The translations under genes were made by a program, and so were the position numbers. From Desulfuromonadaceae bacterium (GTDB lineage: Bacteria; Desulfobacterota; Desulfuromonadia; Desulfuromonadales; UBA2294), in the NCBI GenBank assembly GCA_024636225.1, contig JAGXHN010000011.1, positions 1 to 64,000 on the forward strand: a stretch of 64,000 bases of DNA, in the 5' to 3' direction. A model generated the notes under the pieces. It did not search any database and was not told where the DNA came from. It was given only the letters and a program-made list of their open reading frames with translations. Shown one piece after another: positions 42,280 through 53,112 of this stretch (position 1 is the first letter of the stretch; each line of letters starts with the position of its first letter).

Positions 42280-44781
42280 ATGCTCTCGGAACAGAATCGT
42301 ATTACCGTTAATATAGAAGATGAAATGCGCAAATCCTATATGGATTATGCGATGAGCGTTATTGTCGGGCGGGCTCTGCCTGACGTCCGTGATGGTCTCA
42401 AACCGGTTCATCGGCGTGTACTGTTTGCCATGAACGAGTTAAGTAATGACTGGAATAAGCCGTATAAAAAATCGGCACGTATCGTCGGTGATGTGATTGG
42501 TAAATACCACCCGCATGGTGATTCGGCAGTTTACGACACCATTGTACGGATGGCCCAGGATTTCTCTTTGCGCCATCCTTTGGTTGACGGTCAAGGGAAC
42601 TTCGGTTCGGTTGATGGTGACTCCGCGGCCGCAATGCGTTATACCGAGATCCGTATGGATAAACTGGCGCATGAGCTGCTGTTTGATCTGGATAAGGAGA
42701 CCGTCGATTTCGGGCCAAACTACGATGAATCATTAGAAGAACCGCTGGTTCTCCCGTGCAAGTTTCCGAACCTGTTAGTCAATGGCTCGGAGGGGATTGC
42801 TGTCGGGATGGCGACCAAAATTCCCCCACATAATCTGGGTGAGGTGATTGATGCTCTTATCACAATCCTTGATAACCCGAAACTTACATTCGATGAATTG
42901 GTGGAGATTATCCCGGGGCCGGATTTTCCAACCGCCGGATTTATCCTTGGACGTGAAGGGGTTAAAGAGGCGTATCGCACCGGTCGCGGAATTATTCAGA
43001 TGCGAGCCAAGGCGATGGTTGAGCAAAACAGCCGCACCGGTCGTGAAAGCATTGTTGTTACCGAGATCCCTTTTCAGGTTAACAAAGCCCGGTTGATCGA
43101 GAGGATTGCGGAGCTGGTTAAAGAGAAGAAGATTGACGGTATCTCGGATTTACGCGACGAGTCGGATCGTGACGGTATGCGGATCGTTGTTGAGGTCAAG
43201 CGCGAGGCGATTCCGCAGGTTATTATCAATCAGCTCTACAAGATGACACCGATGCAGTCATCTTTCGGCATTATAATGCTGGCGATTGTCAATGGTCGAC
43301 CCCAGGTATTAACCTTACGTGAAGTTCTTGATTACTTTGTCGAACACCGTAAGGTTATCGTTACCCGGCGTTGTATTTTTGATCTGAAAAAAGCCGAGGC
43401 ACGGGCACATATTCTCGAAGGGTTGAAGATTGCGCTGGAAAACCTCGATGAGGTGATCCAGACAATCAAAGCGAGCGCGAACTCTGCTGAAGCAAAAGAG
43501 AAATTGGTCGCCCGTTTCGGTCTCTCGGAAATCCAGGCGCAGGCGATCCTCGATATGCGTCTGCACCGTTTGACCGGTCTGGAGCGCGACAAAATAATTG
43601 ACGAGTACCGGGAGGTTTTGTCCCAGATTGCCCGACTGAAAGAGATTCTGGCCAGCGATTACGAAATCATGAAGATAATCAAAGAGGAGCTGGTAGAGAT
43701 CAAGGAGCGGTTTGCTGATGAACGCCGGACGCAAATTATCGGGATGTCGGCCGATCTTACCCTTGAAGATATGATTGTCGAAGAAGATATGGTGGTGACG
43801 GTTTCACATTCCGGCTACGTTAAACGCAATGCTGTCTCTTTGTACCGGGCACAGCGGCGTGGCGGAAAAGGGCAGACCGGAATGAAAACAAAGGATGAGG
43901 ATTTTGTCGAGAGTCTTTTTATCGCTTCGACCCACTCCTACATCCTGATCTTCACAAGTAAAGGGAAGGTTTACTGGCTCAAGGTGCATGAAATTCCGCA
44001 AGCAGGACGGGCAGCCCGCGGTAAGGCAATTGTCAACCTGCTTAATCTTCAGGCGGACGAAAGAGTCATGACCATACTCCCGGTCAAGGGGTTTGAAGAA
44101 GGGCGCTTCATTATCACCGCGACGCGCAAGGGAACGGTCAAGAAGACCGATCTGATGGCTTATTCTAACCCACGCCAGGGTGGAATTATCGCCCTGACTA
44201 TTGATAATGATGACAGCCTTATCTCTGCCCGTCTCACAGACGGTAGTATGGATATTATTCTTGCCAGTCACAGCGGAAAATCGATCCGCTTTCCGGAAGA
44301 GAACGCCAGGCCGATGGGTCGGACAACACGCGGTGTTCGTGGTATGATGTTGGCCCCTGATGATGTTTTGATCGGTATGGAAGTGGTCTCTAAAGCGACC
44401 TCTGCAACTCTGGTCTCTGTGACTGAAAACGGTTATGGCAAGCGGACGAGTCTGGATGAATACCGGGTTCAAAGTCGCGGTGGCAAGGGGATCATCACCA
44501 TAAAGACCGGGGTGCGTAATGGTCAGGTGATCGATGTCAAACTGGTCGATGAAGATTCTGATCTGATGTTTATCACCGATCGCGGTAAGGTTCTCAGAAC
44601 TCCGGTCGGCAAGCTGTCGGTAATCGGCCGTAATACGATGGGGGTCAGATTAATGGTCCTCGAAGGGAATGAAAGAATCGTTGCGGTAGCCAAACTAGCT
44701 GAAAAGGATGAAGACGATGCGGCAGATAGAGAGAATGAAGAAGCAGATACTTCAGGAAGAACTGAGACGGAAGAGAATTAA
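42280..44781 (+). CDS. gyrA: DNA gyrase subunit A
   Basis: An 833-residue topoisomerase subunit. The quinolone-resistance region [19 protein letters not shown] has the wild-type Ser/Asp positions (S and the later residues are unmutated in form), catalytic Tyr is in [11 protein letters not shown], and the C-terminal beta-pinwheel carries the GyrA box QRRGGKGQ near 525. GGAGG precedes the ATG. The tail is acidic and its last 65 bases overlap the next gene. Confidence 0.99.
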   Translation: MLSEQNRITVNIEDEMRKSYMDYAMSVIVGRALPDVRDGLKPVHRRVLFAMNELSNDWNKPYKKSARIVGDVIGKYHPHGDSAVYDTIVRMAQDFSLRHPLVDGQGNFGSVDGDSAAAMRYTEIRMDKLAHELLFDLDKETVDFGPNYDESLEEPLVLPCKFPNLLVNGSEGIAVGMATKIPPHNLGEVIDALITILDNPKLTFDELVEIIPGPDFPTAGFILGREGVKEAYRTGRGIIQMRAKAMVEQNSRTGRESIVVTEIPFQVNKARLIERIAELVKEKKIDGISDLRDESDRDGMRIVVEVKREAIPQVIINQLYKMTPMQSSFGIIMLAIVNGRPQVLTLREVLDYFVEHRKVIVTRRCIFDLKKAEARAHILEGLKIALENLDEVIQTIKASANSAEAKEKLVARFGLSEIQAQAILDMRLHRLTGLERDKIIDEYREVLSQIARLKEILASDYEIMKIIKEELVEIKERFADERRTQIIGMSADLTLEDMIVEEDMVVTVSHSGYVKRNAVSLYRAQRRGGKGQTGMKTKDEDFVESLFIASTHSYILIFTSKGKVYWLKVHEIPQAGRAARGKAIVNLLNLQADERVMTILPVKGFEEGRFIITATRKGTVKKTDLMAYSNPRQGGIIALTIDNDDSLISARLTDGSMDIILASHSGKSIRFPEENARPMGRTTRGVRGMMLAPDDVLIGMEVVSKATSATLVSVTENGYGKRTSLDEYRVQSRGGKGIITIKTGVRNGQVIDVKLVDEDSDLMFITDRGKVLRTPVGKLSVIGRNTMGVRLMVLEGNERIVAVAKLAEKDEDDAADRENEEADTSGRTETEEN

Positions 44782-45601
44782 ATCACCTCTCTACCGCTTT
44801 TCGGTTATCTTCATCCCTCTCTGTTTACTAATACTGGTGGGAACAGTCTGGTATTATTATGCAACACTCGATCAACGTTTATCTGGCACTTTCAATCGTG
44901 CCGAGGCGTTGATTCTGGAAGGGGAGTATAACAGTGCCATCGAATTGTATCGTCGGATCTATGAAAAGCATCCGAATTTTGAATTGGCGGCTAAAGCCCT
45001 TTATCGGTCCGGGGAGGTTCAGAATCTGTTTATAAATCAGTACCACGATGCTCTCCTCTCTTTTTTGCGCCTGGAAAAAGATTACCCGGATTCGCCGTAT
45101 GTCCTTTCAGCCCTGGAGCAGGAAGCGGATATCTATAAAAACCGTCTGCGTGATTACGGACGAGCGGCTGCTCTCTATCAGAAGCTGGTCGATCGTGAAC
45201 GTGAACCGGCAGATCGTTTTCTGTATGAACTGGCTGACTGTTATTTTCGGGTTAATAATTTTGAGCAAGCGCGTATAGAATTTGAAAATTTGTTGAAAGC
45301 CTGGCCGAAGAGCGGATATGTTACAGAGGTTCGTTACCGGATTGGCGTCGCTTATTCTCTGGAAGGAGATCTTTTGGCGGCCGAAGAGGTGTTCCGACAG
45401 GTGATCAAAGATCTGCCGGAGGATCTGTTTGCGACAGAGGCACGTTTCTCTCTCGCGTCGGTTCTTGAGGAGCAGGAGAGGTTGACGGAGTCACTGAAGA
45501 TTCTGGGTGAACTCGAGAATATTTATCCGAATCCAGAAGCCCTTGAACGCAAAAAGAGTCAGGTTGAGGAACGGATTAAAAACAAGAAACGGGCAATTTG
45601 A
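44717..45601 (+). CDS. Membrane-anchored TPR protein
   Basis: A protein of about 294 residues with a charged cytoplasmic N-terminus, one membrane segment (about residues 30-50) and a C-terminal array of about five TPR-like repeats (for example [20 protein letters not shown] and [20 protein letters not shown]). It resembles BamD/YfiO or YbgF-like TPR proteins but is anchored by a membrane helix rather than a lipobox. The start at 44717 has AAGG nine bases upstream and lies inside gyrA; ATGs at 44708 and 44735 are alternatives. It overlaps gyrA by 65 bases in another frame. Confidence 0.8.
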   Translation: MRQIERMKKQILQEELRRKRIKSPLYRFSVIFIPLCLLILVGTVWYYYATLDQRLSGTFNRAEALILEGEYNSAIELYRRIYEKHPNFELAAKALYRSGEVQNLFINQYHDALLSFLRLEKDYPDSPYVLSALEQEADIYKNRLRDYGRAAALYQKLVDREREPADRFLYELADCYFRVNNFEQARIEFENLLKAWPKSGYVTEVRYRIGVAYSLEGDLLAAEEVFRQVIKDLPEDLFATEARFSLASVLEEQERLTESLKILGELENIYPNPEALERKKSQVEERIKNKKRAI

Positions 45602-45650
45602 ATAAAAAGCTCTTTTTGTTTACCCTTTTTTTTGGAATGAGGATTTAGAG

Positions 45651-46652
45651 ATGAAACAGATTGGTGTCATTGGAGCCGGCAGTTGGGGGACGACTCTGGC
45701 GGATCTGTTGGCCAATAAAGGCTATTTTGTTACACTTTGGGCTTATGAAGCTGATCTGGTCGAGAGGATGCGCGTGAGTCGGGAGAATGATCTTTATCTT
45801 GCCGGCGCCAAACTTTCAGAAAATCTGACTTTTACCAATAATCTGACTGAGGCAGTTCAAGATAAAGAGTTACTGCTATTTGTCCCTCCATCTCAAGTCC
45901 TGCGACGGATTCTGGCCGAAGTCGCCGGACTGATCCATCCTGAGACCTTACTGGTTTCAGCCTCAAAGGGGATCGAAAACGGGACCCTGAAAATCATGTC
46001 AGAAATTTTTGCGGAGCTGTTGCCGGCTCAGGTTGCGGCGAGGGTCTCTTATCTGTCGGGCCCCTCTTTTGCACGGGAAGTTTTTGAAAGGCTGCCAACA
46101 GCAGTTGCGGTTGCCGCTCGAGATGCAGATGTTCTCGGTCAGGTGCAACAGATTTTCAGCACTGACAAGTTTCGGGTCTACACAAATAATGATGTGCCCG
46201 GGGTTGAGGTCGGTGGAGCCTTGAAGAATGTTATCGCTCTGGCTGCCGGTGTCTCGGATGGACTCGGTTTTGGCCATAATACCCGTGCCGCCCTGATTAC
46301 CAGAGGTTTGGCGGAAATCTCACGCATCGGTGTGTCGTTGGGGGCGGACGCCTCGACCTTCTCCGGTCTTGCTGGAATGGGTGATCTTGTCTTGACCTGT
46401 ACAGGTGATTTGTCGCGTAATCGAACCGTCGGGATCGCGCTCGGTCAGGGGCAAAAGCTGGATGATATTCTCGGCGATATGAATATGGTTGCTGAAGGGG
46501 TCAAAACAACCCTCTCTGCTTATCAGCTGGCCCGAAAACTTGGCGTCGAGACACCGATTATTGACCAGATGTACGGACTTCTTTATGAAAATAAGGATGC
46601 CCGGCAGGCCGTTAGTGAACTGATGCTCAGAGACCTGAAACAGGAAGAATAA
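45651..46652 (+). CDS. gpsA: Glycerol-3-phosphate dehydrogenase [NAD(P)+]
   Basis: A 333-residue enzyme making sn-glycerol-3-phosphate for phospholipids. N-terminal Rossmann motif GAGSWGTTLADLLA at 7-20; LSGPSFAREV near 137; the substrate-binding lysine stretch EVGGALKNVIALAAG near 187; GMGDLVLTCTGDLSRNR near 248. AATGAGGA precedes the start. Confidence 0.98.
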   Translation: MKQIGVIGAGSWGTTLADLLANKGYFVTLWAYEADLVERMRVSRENDLYLAGAKLSENLTFTNNLTEAVQDKELLLFVPPSQVLRRILAEVAGLIHPETLLVSASKGIENGTLKIMSEIFAELLPAQVAARVSYLSGPSFAREVFERLPTAVAVAARDADVLGQVQQIFSTDKFRVYTNNDVPGVEVGGALKNVIALAAGVSDGLGFGHNTRAALITRGLAEISRIGVSLGADASTFSGLAGMGDLVLTCTGDLSRNRTVGIALGQGQKLDDILGDMNMVAEGVKTTLSAYQLARKLGVETPIIDQMYGLLYENKDARQAVSELMLRDLKQEE

Positions 46653-46668
46653 GAGAGGAGATTTGACC

Positions 46669-47226
46669 ATGCGTTCCATCGGATTAATGCTGTTTATATA
46701 TACACTCTTTACCCCGGCTGTTTTTGCTGTTGAATATGTCACACTGGAGACGAACCGCGGCAATATCACTCTGCAACTCGATGATGAGAAGGCCCCGATC
46801 ACCGTTGCCAACTTTCTTAGCTACATTGATGAAGGGTTTTACAACCAGACCGTCTTTCATCGGGTGATTCCAAACTTTATGATTCAAGGGGGTGGTTTTA
46901 CAACCGATCTCAAGAAAAAAACCGGGCGTGCGCCGATCAAAAATGAAGCGGATAACGGGTTGAAAAATCTACGTGGGACGATCGCTATGGCCCGCACAAG
47001 TGTCGTTGATAGTGCTACGAGTGAATTTTTTATTAATCATGTTGATAATCGGATGCTCGATCACAAGGTTCGTGATTACGGGTACGCGGTTTTTGGAAAA
47101 GTGATTGCCGGGATGGATGTGGTAGATAACATCGCTGCCACAAAAACGATTCGGAAAAACGCTCTTTTTGTTAATCTGCCGGAGAGTGAAATTTTGGTTA
47201 AGCGAATTGTCCGGGGTAAGCCATAA
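46669..47226 (+). CDS. Periplasmic peptidyl-prolyl cis-trans isomerase (cyclophilin)
   Basis: A 185-residue cyclophilin with a signal peptide (hydrophobic 5-17, cleavage after VFA near 20). Catalytic-loop elements FHRVIPNFMIQGGGF and RGTIAMARTS are present. PpiA-like folding catalyst of the periplasm. Start ATG at 46669 (GAGAGGAG upstream) rather than a TTG two codons earlier. Confidence 0.95.
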   Translation: MRSIGLMLFIYTLFTPAVFAVEYVTLETNRGNITLQLDDEKAPITVANFLSYIDEGFYNQTVFHRVIPNFMIQGGGFTTDLKKKTGRAPIKNEADNGLKNLRGTIAMARTSVVDSATSEFFINHVDNRMLDHKVRDYGYAVFGKVIAGMDVVDNIAATKTIRKNALFVNLPESEILVKRIVRGKP

Positions 47227-47260
47227 TTAGCTATCGATTGCGAAGCCAGGGGAGAAGCGG

Positions 47261-47995
47261 ATGATCAGCATCCGCATAATGACTTATAATGTTACAAACT
47301 GCACCGGCTCGGATGGCCGGCGTCAGCCGGAGCGTATTGCCGAAGTGATCGGGAAGTGCGCTCCGGATATCGTCGCTCTGCAGGATCTGGATGTAAGGGC
47401 GGGTGATCTGGATCGACTCGCCGACAGGCTTGGAATGCATCCCCACGGCGTCCCGGAAACATCGGCCAATGCTCTCCTCTCCTATTATCCGATTAAAACT
47501 GTACGTAATCATGATCTCGGCGATGGTGGCCGGTGTCAGCGGGCTGATCTTGATTATCAGGGGAAACGACTCCATCTGTTCAATGTTTCCCTGAACACCT
47601 CTCCGGAAAAACGTCGGAGACAGATATTAACCCTGCTTGGGCCGGATCTTCTCGGCAGCGACCGACTCTCCTGTCCTGTGCTGCTTCTTGGTGATTTCGC
47701 CGATTTCTGGTGGGGGGCCGGAAATCTGAATTTAAATCTCGGAATAACGAGGATCAGACGCCCTTTTTTTCGGGGGACCTACCCGGCACAATTTCCTCTT
47801 TTTGGCCGTGATCGGGCCTACATTGATCAGGACTTAAAAGTTCTCAATGCCCAGATCGACTACTCCTTGCTCAGTCGTAAAGCCTCCCGACACCTCCCTT
47901 TGATTCTGACTCTGCAGACTGGAGATACCCGGCTTTATCTGCACAAAGATGACCCTGGGCGGGTTCCGGCAAAGATGGAGATCGTGCATGGTTGA
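47261..47995 (+). CDS. Endonuclease/exonuclease/phosphatase-fold protein with altered catalytic residues
   Basis: A 244-residue EEP-fold protein. The N-terminal MTYNVTN retains the metal-associated Asn, but the usual LQE metal ligand reads LQD (ALQDLD near 42), the GDFN motif reads GDFADF, and the final SDH reads SRH (KASRHLPL). Only the His is kept at the last site. It may be inactive as a nuclease, or binds a different ligand. ATG at 47261; it precedes nth by 15 bases, so the two may be co-expressed. Confidence 0.75.
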   Translation: MISIRIMTYNVTNCTGSDGRRQPERIAEVIGKCAPDIVALQDLDVRAGDLDRLADRLGMHPHGVPETSANALLSYYPIKTVRNHDLGDGGRCQRADLDYQGKRLHLFNVSLNTSPEKRRRQILTLLGPDLLGSDRLSCPVLLLGDFADFWWGAGNLNLNLGITRIRRPFFRGTYPAQFPLFGRDRAYIDQDLKVLNAQIDYSLLSRKASRHLPLILTLQTGDTRLYLHKDDPGRVPAKMEIVHG

Positions 47996-48010
47996 TGCAA
48001 GGGGCGAGCG

Positions 48011-48691
48011 GTGAGTCCCTTTTTCCTTCGTTCTGGAACGGCAGGGTACCGCAGTGGACGAAAAAAGGCACTTGATACTCTGGGCCGTCTTGAAGTGGCC
48101 TACCCCGAGGCAAAATGTGCACTGATCCACGCCAACCCTTTTCAACTTCTGGTTGCAACGATTCTTTCGGCGCAGTGCACTGATGTCAGGGTGAATCAGG
48201 TCACCCCTCTTTTATTCAGGCGCTATCCGGATGCAGCTCATCTGGCAGCTGCTTTTCAGCCTGAAGTAGAAGAAATAATTCACAGTACCGGCTTTTTCCG
48301 CAGTAAGGCTAAAAATCTGATTGCGTGTGCGAAAAGTCTGGTTGACAGGCATAATGGGGAAGTTCCAGCAGAGCTGTTGAAGTTGGTCGAATTATCGGGA
48401 GTCGGGCGAAAGACGGCGAATGTTATTCTCGGTAATGCGTTTGACATTCCGGGGATGGTCGTCGATACCCATGTGAAGCGGATTGTCTACCGGCTCGGAT
48501 GGACAGAGCAAAGAGACCCGGTCAAGGTTGAGAAGGCTTTAAGTCGTCTTCTTCCAGAAGAGAGATGGACAAAAGCGAGCCATACCCTGATTTTTCATGG
48601 CCGGGCAGTATGCAAAGCTCCGACACCGGAATGCAGCAACTGCTGTGTCATGGAATCGTGTCCACAAAACGGGGTCAAGCGCTGGCGCTAG
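48011..48691 (+). CDS. nth: Endonuclease III
   Basis: A 226-residue bifunctional DNA glycosylase/AP lyase acting on oxidised pyrimidines. The helix-hairpin-helix LSGVGRKTANVILG holds the catalytic Lys, VDTHVKR the catalytic Asp, and the C-terminal cysteine cluster C-X6-C-X2-C-X5-C binds a 4Fe-4S cluster. Start is GTG at 48011 with AAGGGG upstream. The first dozen residues are a non-conserved extension. Confidence 0.97.
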   Translation: MSPFFLRSGTAGYRSGRKKALDTLGRLEVAYPEAKCALIHANPFQLLVATILSAQCTDVRVNQVTPLLFRRYPDAAHLAAAFQPEVEEIIHSTGFFRSKAKNLIACAKSLVDRHNGEVPAELLKLVELSGVGRKTANVILGNAFDIPGMVVDTHVKRIVYRLGWTEQRDPVKVEKALSRLLPEERWTKASHTLIFHGRAVCKAPTPECSNCCVMESCPQNGVKRWR

Positions 48692-48704
48692 CTTCGCCAA
48701 AAAT

Positions 48705-51158
48705 TTAGTTGTTTTCGAGATCGAGGCGAAAAAAATCACGCGCTTTCGGTCTGTTCTCTTCCATGGCGTAGCGAGTTGGTGCCGTCCCCGGCGCAAAGAC
48801 CTCGATAGTGGTGTTTGATGAATCCTCGGGCGCAAGCAGACCGGTAGTTATGTCGACGGGATGAAATTCAATCTGATCCGGAATCGAAAAATCGAGCGGT
48901 TCCATATCAGCAACCGCTCGCTCCATAAAATCGACCCAGGCCGGAGCAGCCGCCCTGGAACCGGTTTCACCGGTGCCGAGCGGGCGCTCAAGATCATAGC
49001 CGACCCATGAAACAGCGACCAGTTGCGGAACAAATCCGGCAAACCATGCGTCTTTGAGATCATTTGTTGTGCCGGTTTTGGCAGCGACTGGCCGATTCAA
49101 TCTTTTTGCCCGTCCCCCGGTCCCGTTCTGTACAGCACTCTCAAGCAGGTTACTCACCAGATAAGCGGTACTCGGGGAGATGACTCGCTCACGCGACAGA
49201 TTGATCAAGCGCTGGTTTTGACCGACCCCATCCGGAAAATCAGATGGATCGATCGATTCAATCACCCGCCCGTCCCGATCAACAACCTTGACGATATAGG
49301 ATGGCTGGATCCTGATGCCACCATTGGCAAAGACGGTATAGGCGGTTGCCAATTCCAACGGGGTCACGGCTGATGAACCGAGACCCAAAGTTAAATCGTT
49401 TGCCAGATCAGAGGTTATGCCGAGTTTCTGGACGTAGTTGGCGGCGTATTTAACGCCTATATCTTCAAGAATTTTGATCGTAATAACGTTGTAGGATTTA
49501 GCCAGCGCCGTGCGCAGTGGTGTCGGCCCGTAAAATTTATCAGAATAGTTTTTGGGCTTCCAGGCGGTCTCCAGACCGGAGGTTGATTTCTCTTTGTATA
49601 TCAGTGGCGTATCGAGAATGACCGTTGCCGGAGTATATCCTTTATCGAGGGCTGCAGCATAGATCAGCGGCTTGAAGGCCGATCCGGGAAGGCGGCGAGC
49701 CTGCAGTACGCGATTGAACTGGCTTTCGAAAAAATCGTAACCGCCGACCATCGCTTTAACCAGGCCGGTCTGCGGATCGAGAGCGACCAGAGCACCCTGA
49801 GCGAGCGGAGTCTGTTCCAGATTTAACAATAAATTCCCGTCAGCAGAAATCTCTTCAATTCGAACCTTCAGGAGAGAACCGAGCGGAAGACGTTTGACTG
49901 GCACTTCCGGATCGCGGGTTGGCTCAATCTTGTTGTCGACAACCTTGATGTTTCCGGCCCAGGTCAGGGACGAGAGTTGAATTGATCCGGACAGATTCCC
50001 GACGCGCAGCAGCAACTGTTCCTCGTTGCTGTCGATCAGAACCGCGTCGATCAGATCGCCTGAGCTTGGCGGGTTTTCTTTTAGGGCTTCTGTTTGCTCA
50101 AGCAGAAACGCTTCTGTCTCTGCTCCGGTCAAAACCTGCTCCGGCCCTCTGAAACCGAGACGCTTATCATGTTCATGCAGGTTGTTTCGGACAGCTATCT
50201 GGGCTGACTCCTGCATGCTGGTACTCATGGAGGTATAGACAGTCAATCCCTGGGTTTCCAGAATATCCTGACTGTAATTGGTCTCGAGATAACGGCGAAC
50301 CTGTTCGGTGAAATAGTATGCTTTGGCAATATGTGCATTGAATCTCGGTTTGATGATCAGAATTTCTGCTTCTGCTGCATCCGCTTCATCCCGAGAGATA
50401 TACCCTTCATCAACCATCCGTTTAAGAACATATCTCTGGCGTGTTTTTGCTTTATCATAATGGTTGTAGGGGGAATAACGACTCGGAGCCTGCGGCAGCC
50501 CAGCGAGAATTGAACTTTCTCCCAAGGTCAAATCTTCGACATTTTTATCAAAATAATTTTCAGCCGCGGCCTGAACACCATAAGCGCGGTGACCGAGATA
50601 GATTTGATTCAGATAGAGATGAAGAATCTCTTCTTTGGAGAGAGCCTGCTCCATTCGCCAGGCGAGAATCGCCTCTTTGAACTTGCGCTTGAATTTTTTT
50701 TCCGGCGAGAGGAGAAGACTTTTGGCGACCTGCTGGGTAATGGTGCTCCCCCCCTGAACGATCCCGCCGGCGAGGATATTTTTGATCGCTGCCCGCAGGA
50801 TGGAGGTGAGATCAACTCCGGAATGCTGAAAGAAGTTGGAATCCTCGGCAGCGACAAAAGCCTGAATCAGCTGCTTCGGCATCCGCTCGATCGGGACGAG
50901 AATGCGTCGTTCGCGGGCAAATTCAGCGATCGTTGTCCCCTCGTCACTCAAAACTCTGGTGATAATAGGAGGGCGATAATCGGCTAGAGTCTCGACTCGC
51001 GGCAAGCTGCCGGAGATATAGAGGTAGGCGCCAACCAGCGCAAGAATACCGGACAGACAAACGATAGCAAGGATGGTGAAAAAAAGACGAGCCAATCGTT
51101 TAAAAGGCCACAACTGCCAATTTTTAGAATCATTATCCATAACGTGGAAAGATAGCAT
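48705..51158 (-). CDS. mrcA: Penicillin-binding protein 1A (bifunctional transglycosylase/transpeptidase)
   Basis: An 817-residue class A PBP. Single N-terminal membrane anchor (about 24-48); glycosyltransferase domain with EDSNFFQHSGVD and GGSTITQQVAKSLLLS; an inserted OB-like domain (about 330-440); transpeptidase with SAFK (active Ser), SYN and KTGTT. Synthesises and crosslinks peptidoglycan. ATG at 51158 or 51140 are both possible and neither has a strong ribosome site. Confidence 0.96.
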   Translation of the reverse strand: MLSFHVMDNDSKNWQLWPFKRLARLFFTILAIVCLSGILALVGAYLYISGSLPRVETLADYRPPIITRVLSDEGTTIAEFARERRILVPIERMPKQLIQAFVAAEDSNFFQHSGVDLTSILRAAIKNILAGGIVQGGSTITQQVAKSLLLSPEKKFKRKFKEAILAWRMEQALSKEEILHLYLNQIYLGHRAYGVQAAAENYFDKNVEDLTLGESSILAGLPQAPSRYSPYNHYDKAKTRQRYVLKRMVDEGYISRDEADAAEAEILIIKPRFNAHIAKAYYFTEQVRRYLETNYSQDILETQGLTVYTSMSTSMQESAQIAVRNNLHEHDKRLGFRGPEQVLTGAETEAFLLEQTEALKENPPSSGDLIDAVLIDSNEEQLLLRVGNLSGSIQLSSLTWAGNIKVVDNKIEPTRDPEVPVKRLPLGSLLKVRIEEISADGNLLLNLEQTPLAQGALVALDPQTGLVKAMVGGYDFFESQFNRVLQARRLPGSAFKPLIYAAALDKGYTPATVILDTPLIYKEKSTSGLETAWKPKNYSDKFYGPTPLRTALAKSYNVITIKILEDIGVKYAANYVQKLGITSDLANDLTLGLGSSAVTPLELATAYTVFANGGIRIQPSYIVKVVDRDGRVIESIDPSDFPDGVGQNQRLINLSRERVISPSTAYLVSNLLESAVQNGTGGRAKRLNRPVAAKTGTTNDLKDAWFAGFVPQLVAVSWVGYDLERPLGTGETGSRAAAPAWVDFMERAVADMEPLDFSIPDQIEFHPVDITTGLLAPEDSSNTTIEVFAPGTAPTRYAMEENRPKARDFFRLDLENN

Positions 51159-51277
51159 AAGCAGAGATGCTCAGGCAATGTTTTAGCTTGTCCTCTCTCG
51201 GGGCTGTGCTATATTTGCGACAGATTTATCCATAGATTAAAAAATAGTGTAATATGTAAGAGTTTTTTGGAGACGAT

Positions 51278-51607
51278 ATGTTTCGATATTTTAAACAGAT
51301 GTTTCTGTCAGCGGTCTTTCTGTTGACCGGTTGTGCGATGTTTTCTGCGTGGCATAGAATTCCGGCCCCCGAGGGATGCAGTGAGTGCCATCAGACTTCA
51401 ATCAATGCCGATTGGCAGGTTCTTTACAAAACGGTTGATTTAAATGATGAGACCGGAAAATTGTCCTGGCAGCAGCCCTCGTCAGTCGAGCCGGAACCGG
51501 CCCCGCAGGAACAACGGGAATTGACGAATCAGGCTTGCTTCAAGTGTCATCGAAGCCCGGATAAAGAACATAAAAAATATCAGGGGAGTTATCGTCATCG
51601 TCAGTAA
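51278..51607 (+). CDS. Diheme c-type cytochrome lipoprotein
   Basis: A 109-residue protein. A lipoprotein signal ends at Cys19 (FLLTGC). Two CxxCH haem-attachment motifs are at 34-38 (CSECH) and 87-91 (CFKCH), separated by a Pro/Glu-rich linker. It is probably membrane-tethered in the periplasm and could pass electrons. Small multiheme proteins are common in metal-reducing Desulfuromonadales. No partner redox gene lies nearby; pyk follows 49 bases later. Confidence 0.85.
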   Translation: MFRYFKQMFLSAVFLLTGCAMFSAWHRIPAPEGCSECHQTSINADWQVLYKTVDLNDETGKLSWQQPSSVEPEPAPQEQRELTNQACFKCHRSPDKEHKKYQGSYRHRQ

Positions 51608-51656
51608 CACCCCTGCACTGAAAAGAGAAGGGGTTGTCACTGAAAAAGAGGTAGAT

Positions 51657-53108
51657 ATGGGTTATCGTCACACAAAAATAGTCGCAACCGTTGGCCCCGC
51701 CTGTGAATCAGAAGAGATGTTGTCCGCTTTGATGACGGCCGGGACAGATGTTTTTCGCCTCAATTTTTCACATGGGGGGCAGGATCAGAAGCGGGCAATT
51801 ATTCAACGTATCCGAAGAATCTCCGGGGAGATGAAAAAAGCGGTTGCGATTCTCGGTGATCTGCAGGGGCCGAAAATCAGGGTTGGTAAGCTGGAGAATG
51901 ATGGTCTGGAGCTGGTCGTTGGCCAGGTTGTGGCAATTTCGCCAACAGTCAAATCGAACCGACCCGACTTGATCCCGACCACCTATCAAAATCTCCCGCA
52001 GGATGTTAAGCCAGGAGATCAGATCCTGCTCGATGACGGTCTGCTTGAACTAAAGGTCCTTGCGGTTGAGGGTGATGAAGTTCGCTGTCATGTCGTCGTC
52101 GGTGGTCTGCTCAAGAACAACAAGGGGATCAATCTCCCGGGGGTCGCGGTCTCGGCACCGGCATTGACGGACAAGGATAATGATGACCTGAACTTTTGCA
52201 TACGTGAAGAGGTCGATTATCTCGCTTTGTCCTTTGTCCGCTCTGCAGCCGATGTTAACGATCTGAAGCGGCGCTTATTCGCCGAAAATTCGCTTATCCG
52301 GGTGATCGCCAAAATTGAAAAACCTGAGGCGGTTGAGGATTTCGATGCGATACTGGCAGCCTCGGATGGGATTATGGTCGCCCGTGGTGATCTCGGAGTT
52401 GAGATCCTGCCGGAGAAGGTGCCATTGATCCAGAAGCGGATTATTCGCGCCTGCAACGCCGCTGGCAAGCCGGTGATTACCGCCACCCAGATGCTGGAAA
52501 GCATGATCAGTCACCCGCGCCCGACGCGCGCCGAAACCTCGGATGTCGCCAATGCGATTCTCGATGGGACCGACGCCATTATGCTCTCCGGTGAGACGGC
52601 AGCCGGGAAGTATCCGATTGAAGCGGTGCGTCTCATGGTGCGAGTAGCCGCTGATATAGAAGGTGATCGTCAGCTCTGGCCGCAGACCTATCAGCGACTG
52701 AGTGAGACCGGTAGTTTTCGCTGGTTGCCGGATGCGATCGGTCAGGCCGCCTGCCGAGTTGCCGAAATGGTCGGTGCGGCGGCGATTCTCGCTTTTACCC
52801 AGACCGGCAGTACTGCCGCTCTGGTCGCTAAATATCGACCGGAATTACCGGTTTATGCAGTGACTCCGTCACAATCGGTACGCAGACGAATGGCTCTCTA
52901 TCGAAGCGTCCGTTCACTGCGGGTCGATATCGAAGGAGACACCGAAGCCCAGATTCGCTCCGTTGAACAGACTGTGCTTGCAGCGGGGGTTCTGAAGCGC
53001 GGTGACGTGGTGGTTATTACCATGGGGAGCCCGGTTTCAGATGCCGGGACAACCAATCTTATGAAAGTCCACCGCCTCGGCACCGGTGACTTTTTCGAGG
53101 TCTATTGA
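51657..53108 (+). CDS. pyk: Pyruvate kinase
   Basis: A 483-residue glycolytic enzyme. N-terminal [12 protein letters not shown], substrate-binding FRLNFSHG, the catalytic [16 protein letters not shown] near 218 and [10 protein letters not shown] near 240, then [17 protein letters not shown] near 299. C-terminal regulatory domain present. It overlaps nothing; queC follows in 4 bases. Confidence 0.98.
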   Translation: MGYRHTKIVATVGPACESEEMLSALMTAGTDVFRLNFSHGGQDQKRAIIQRIRRISGEMKKAVAILGDLQGPKIRVGKLENDGLELVVGQVVAISPTVKSNRPDLIPTTYQNLPQDVKPGDQILLDDGLLELKVLAVEGDEVRCHVVVGGLLKNNKGINLPGVAVSAPALTDKDNDDLNFCIREEVDYLALSFVRSAADVNDLKRRLFAENSLIRVIAKIEKPEAVEDFDAILAASDGIMVARGDLGVEILPEKVPLIQKRIIRACNAAGKPVITATQMLESMISHPRPTRAETSDVANAILDGTDAIMLSGETAAGKYPIEAVRLMVRVAADIEGDRQLWPQTYQRLSETGSFRWLPDAIGQAACRVAEMVGAAAILAFTQTGSTAALVAKYRPELPVYAVTPSQSVRRRMALYRSVRSLRVDIEGDTEAQIRSVEQTVLAAGVLKRGDVVVITMGSPVSDAGTTNLMKVHRLGTGDFFEVY

Positions 53109-53112
53109 GATA

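Noticed and set aside
43804..44472. 222-codon open frame opposite gyrA
   Set aside because: Antisense shadow within the gyrA C-terminal domain.
51227..51235. TTATCCATA, one base from a DnaA box
   Set aside because: Single near match in an AT-rich leader, expected by chance.
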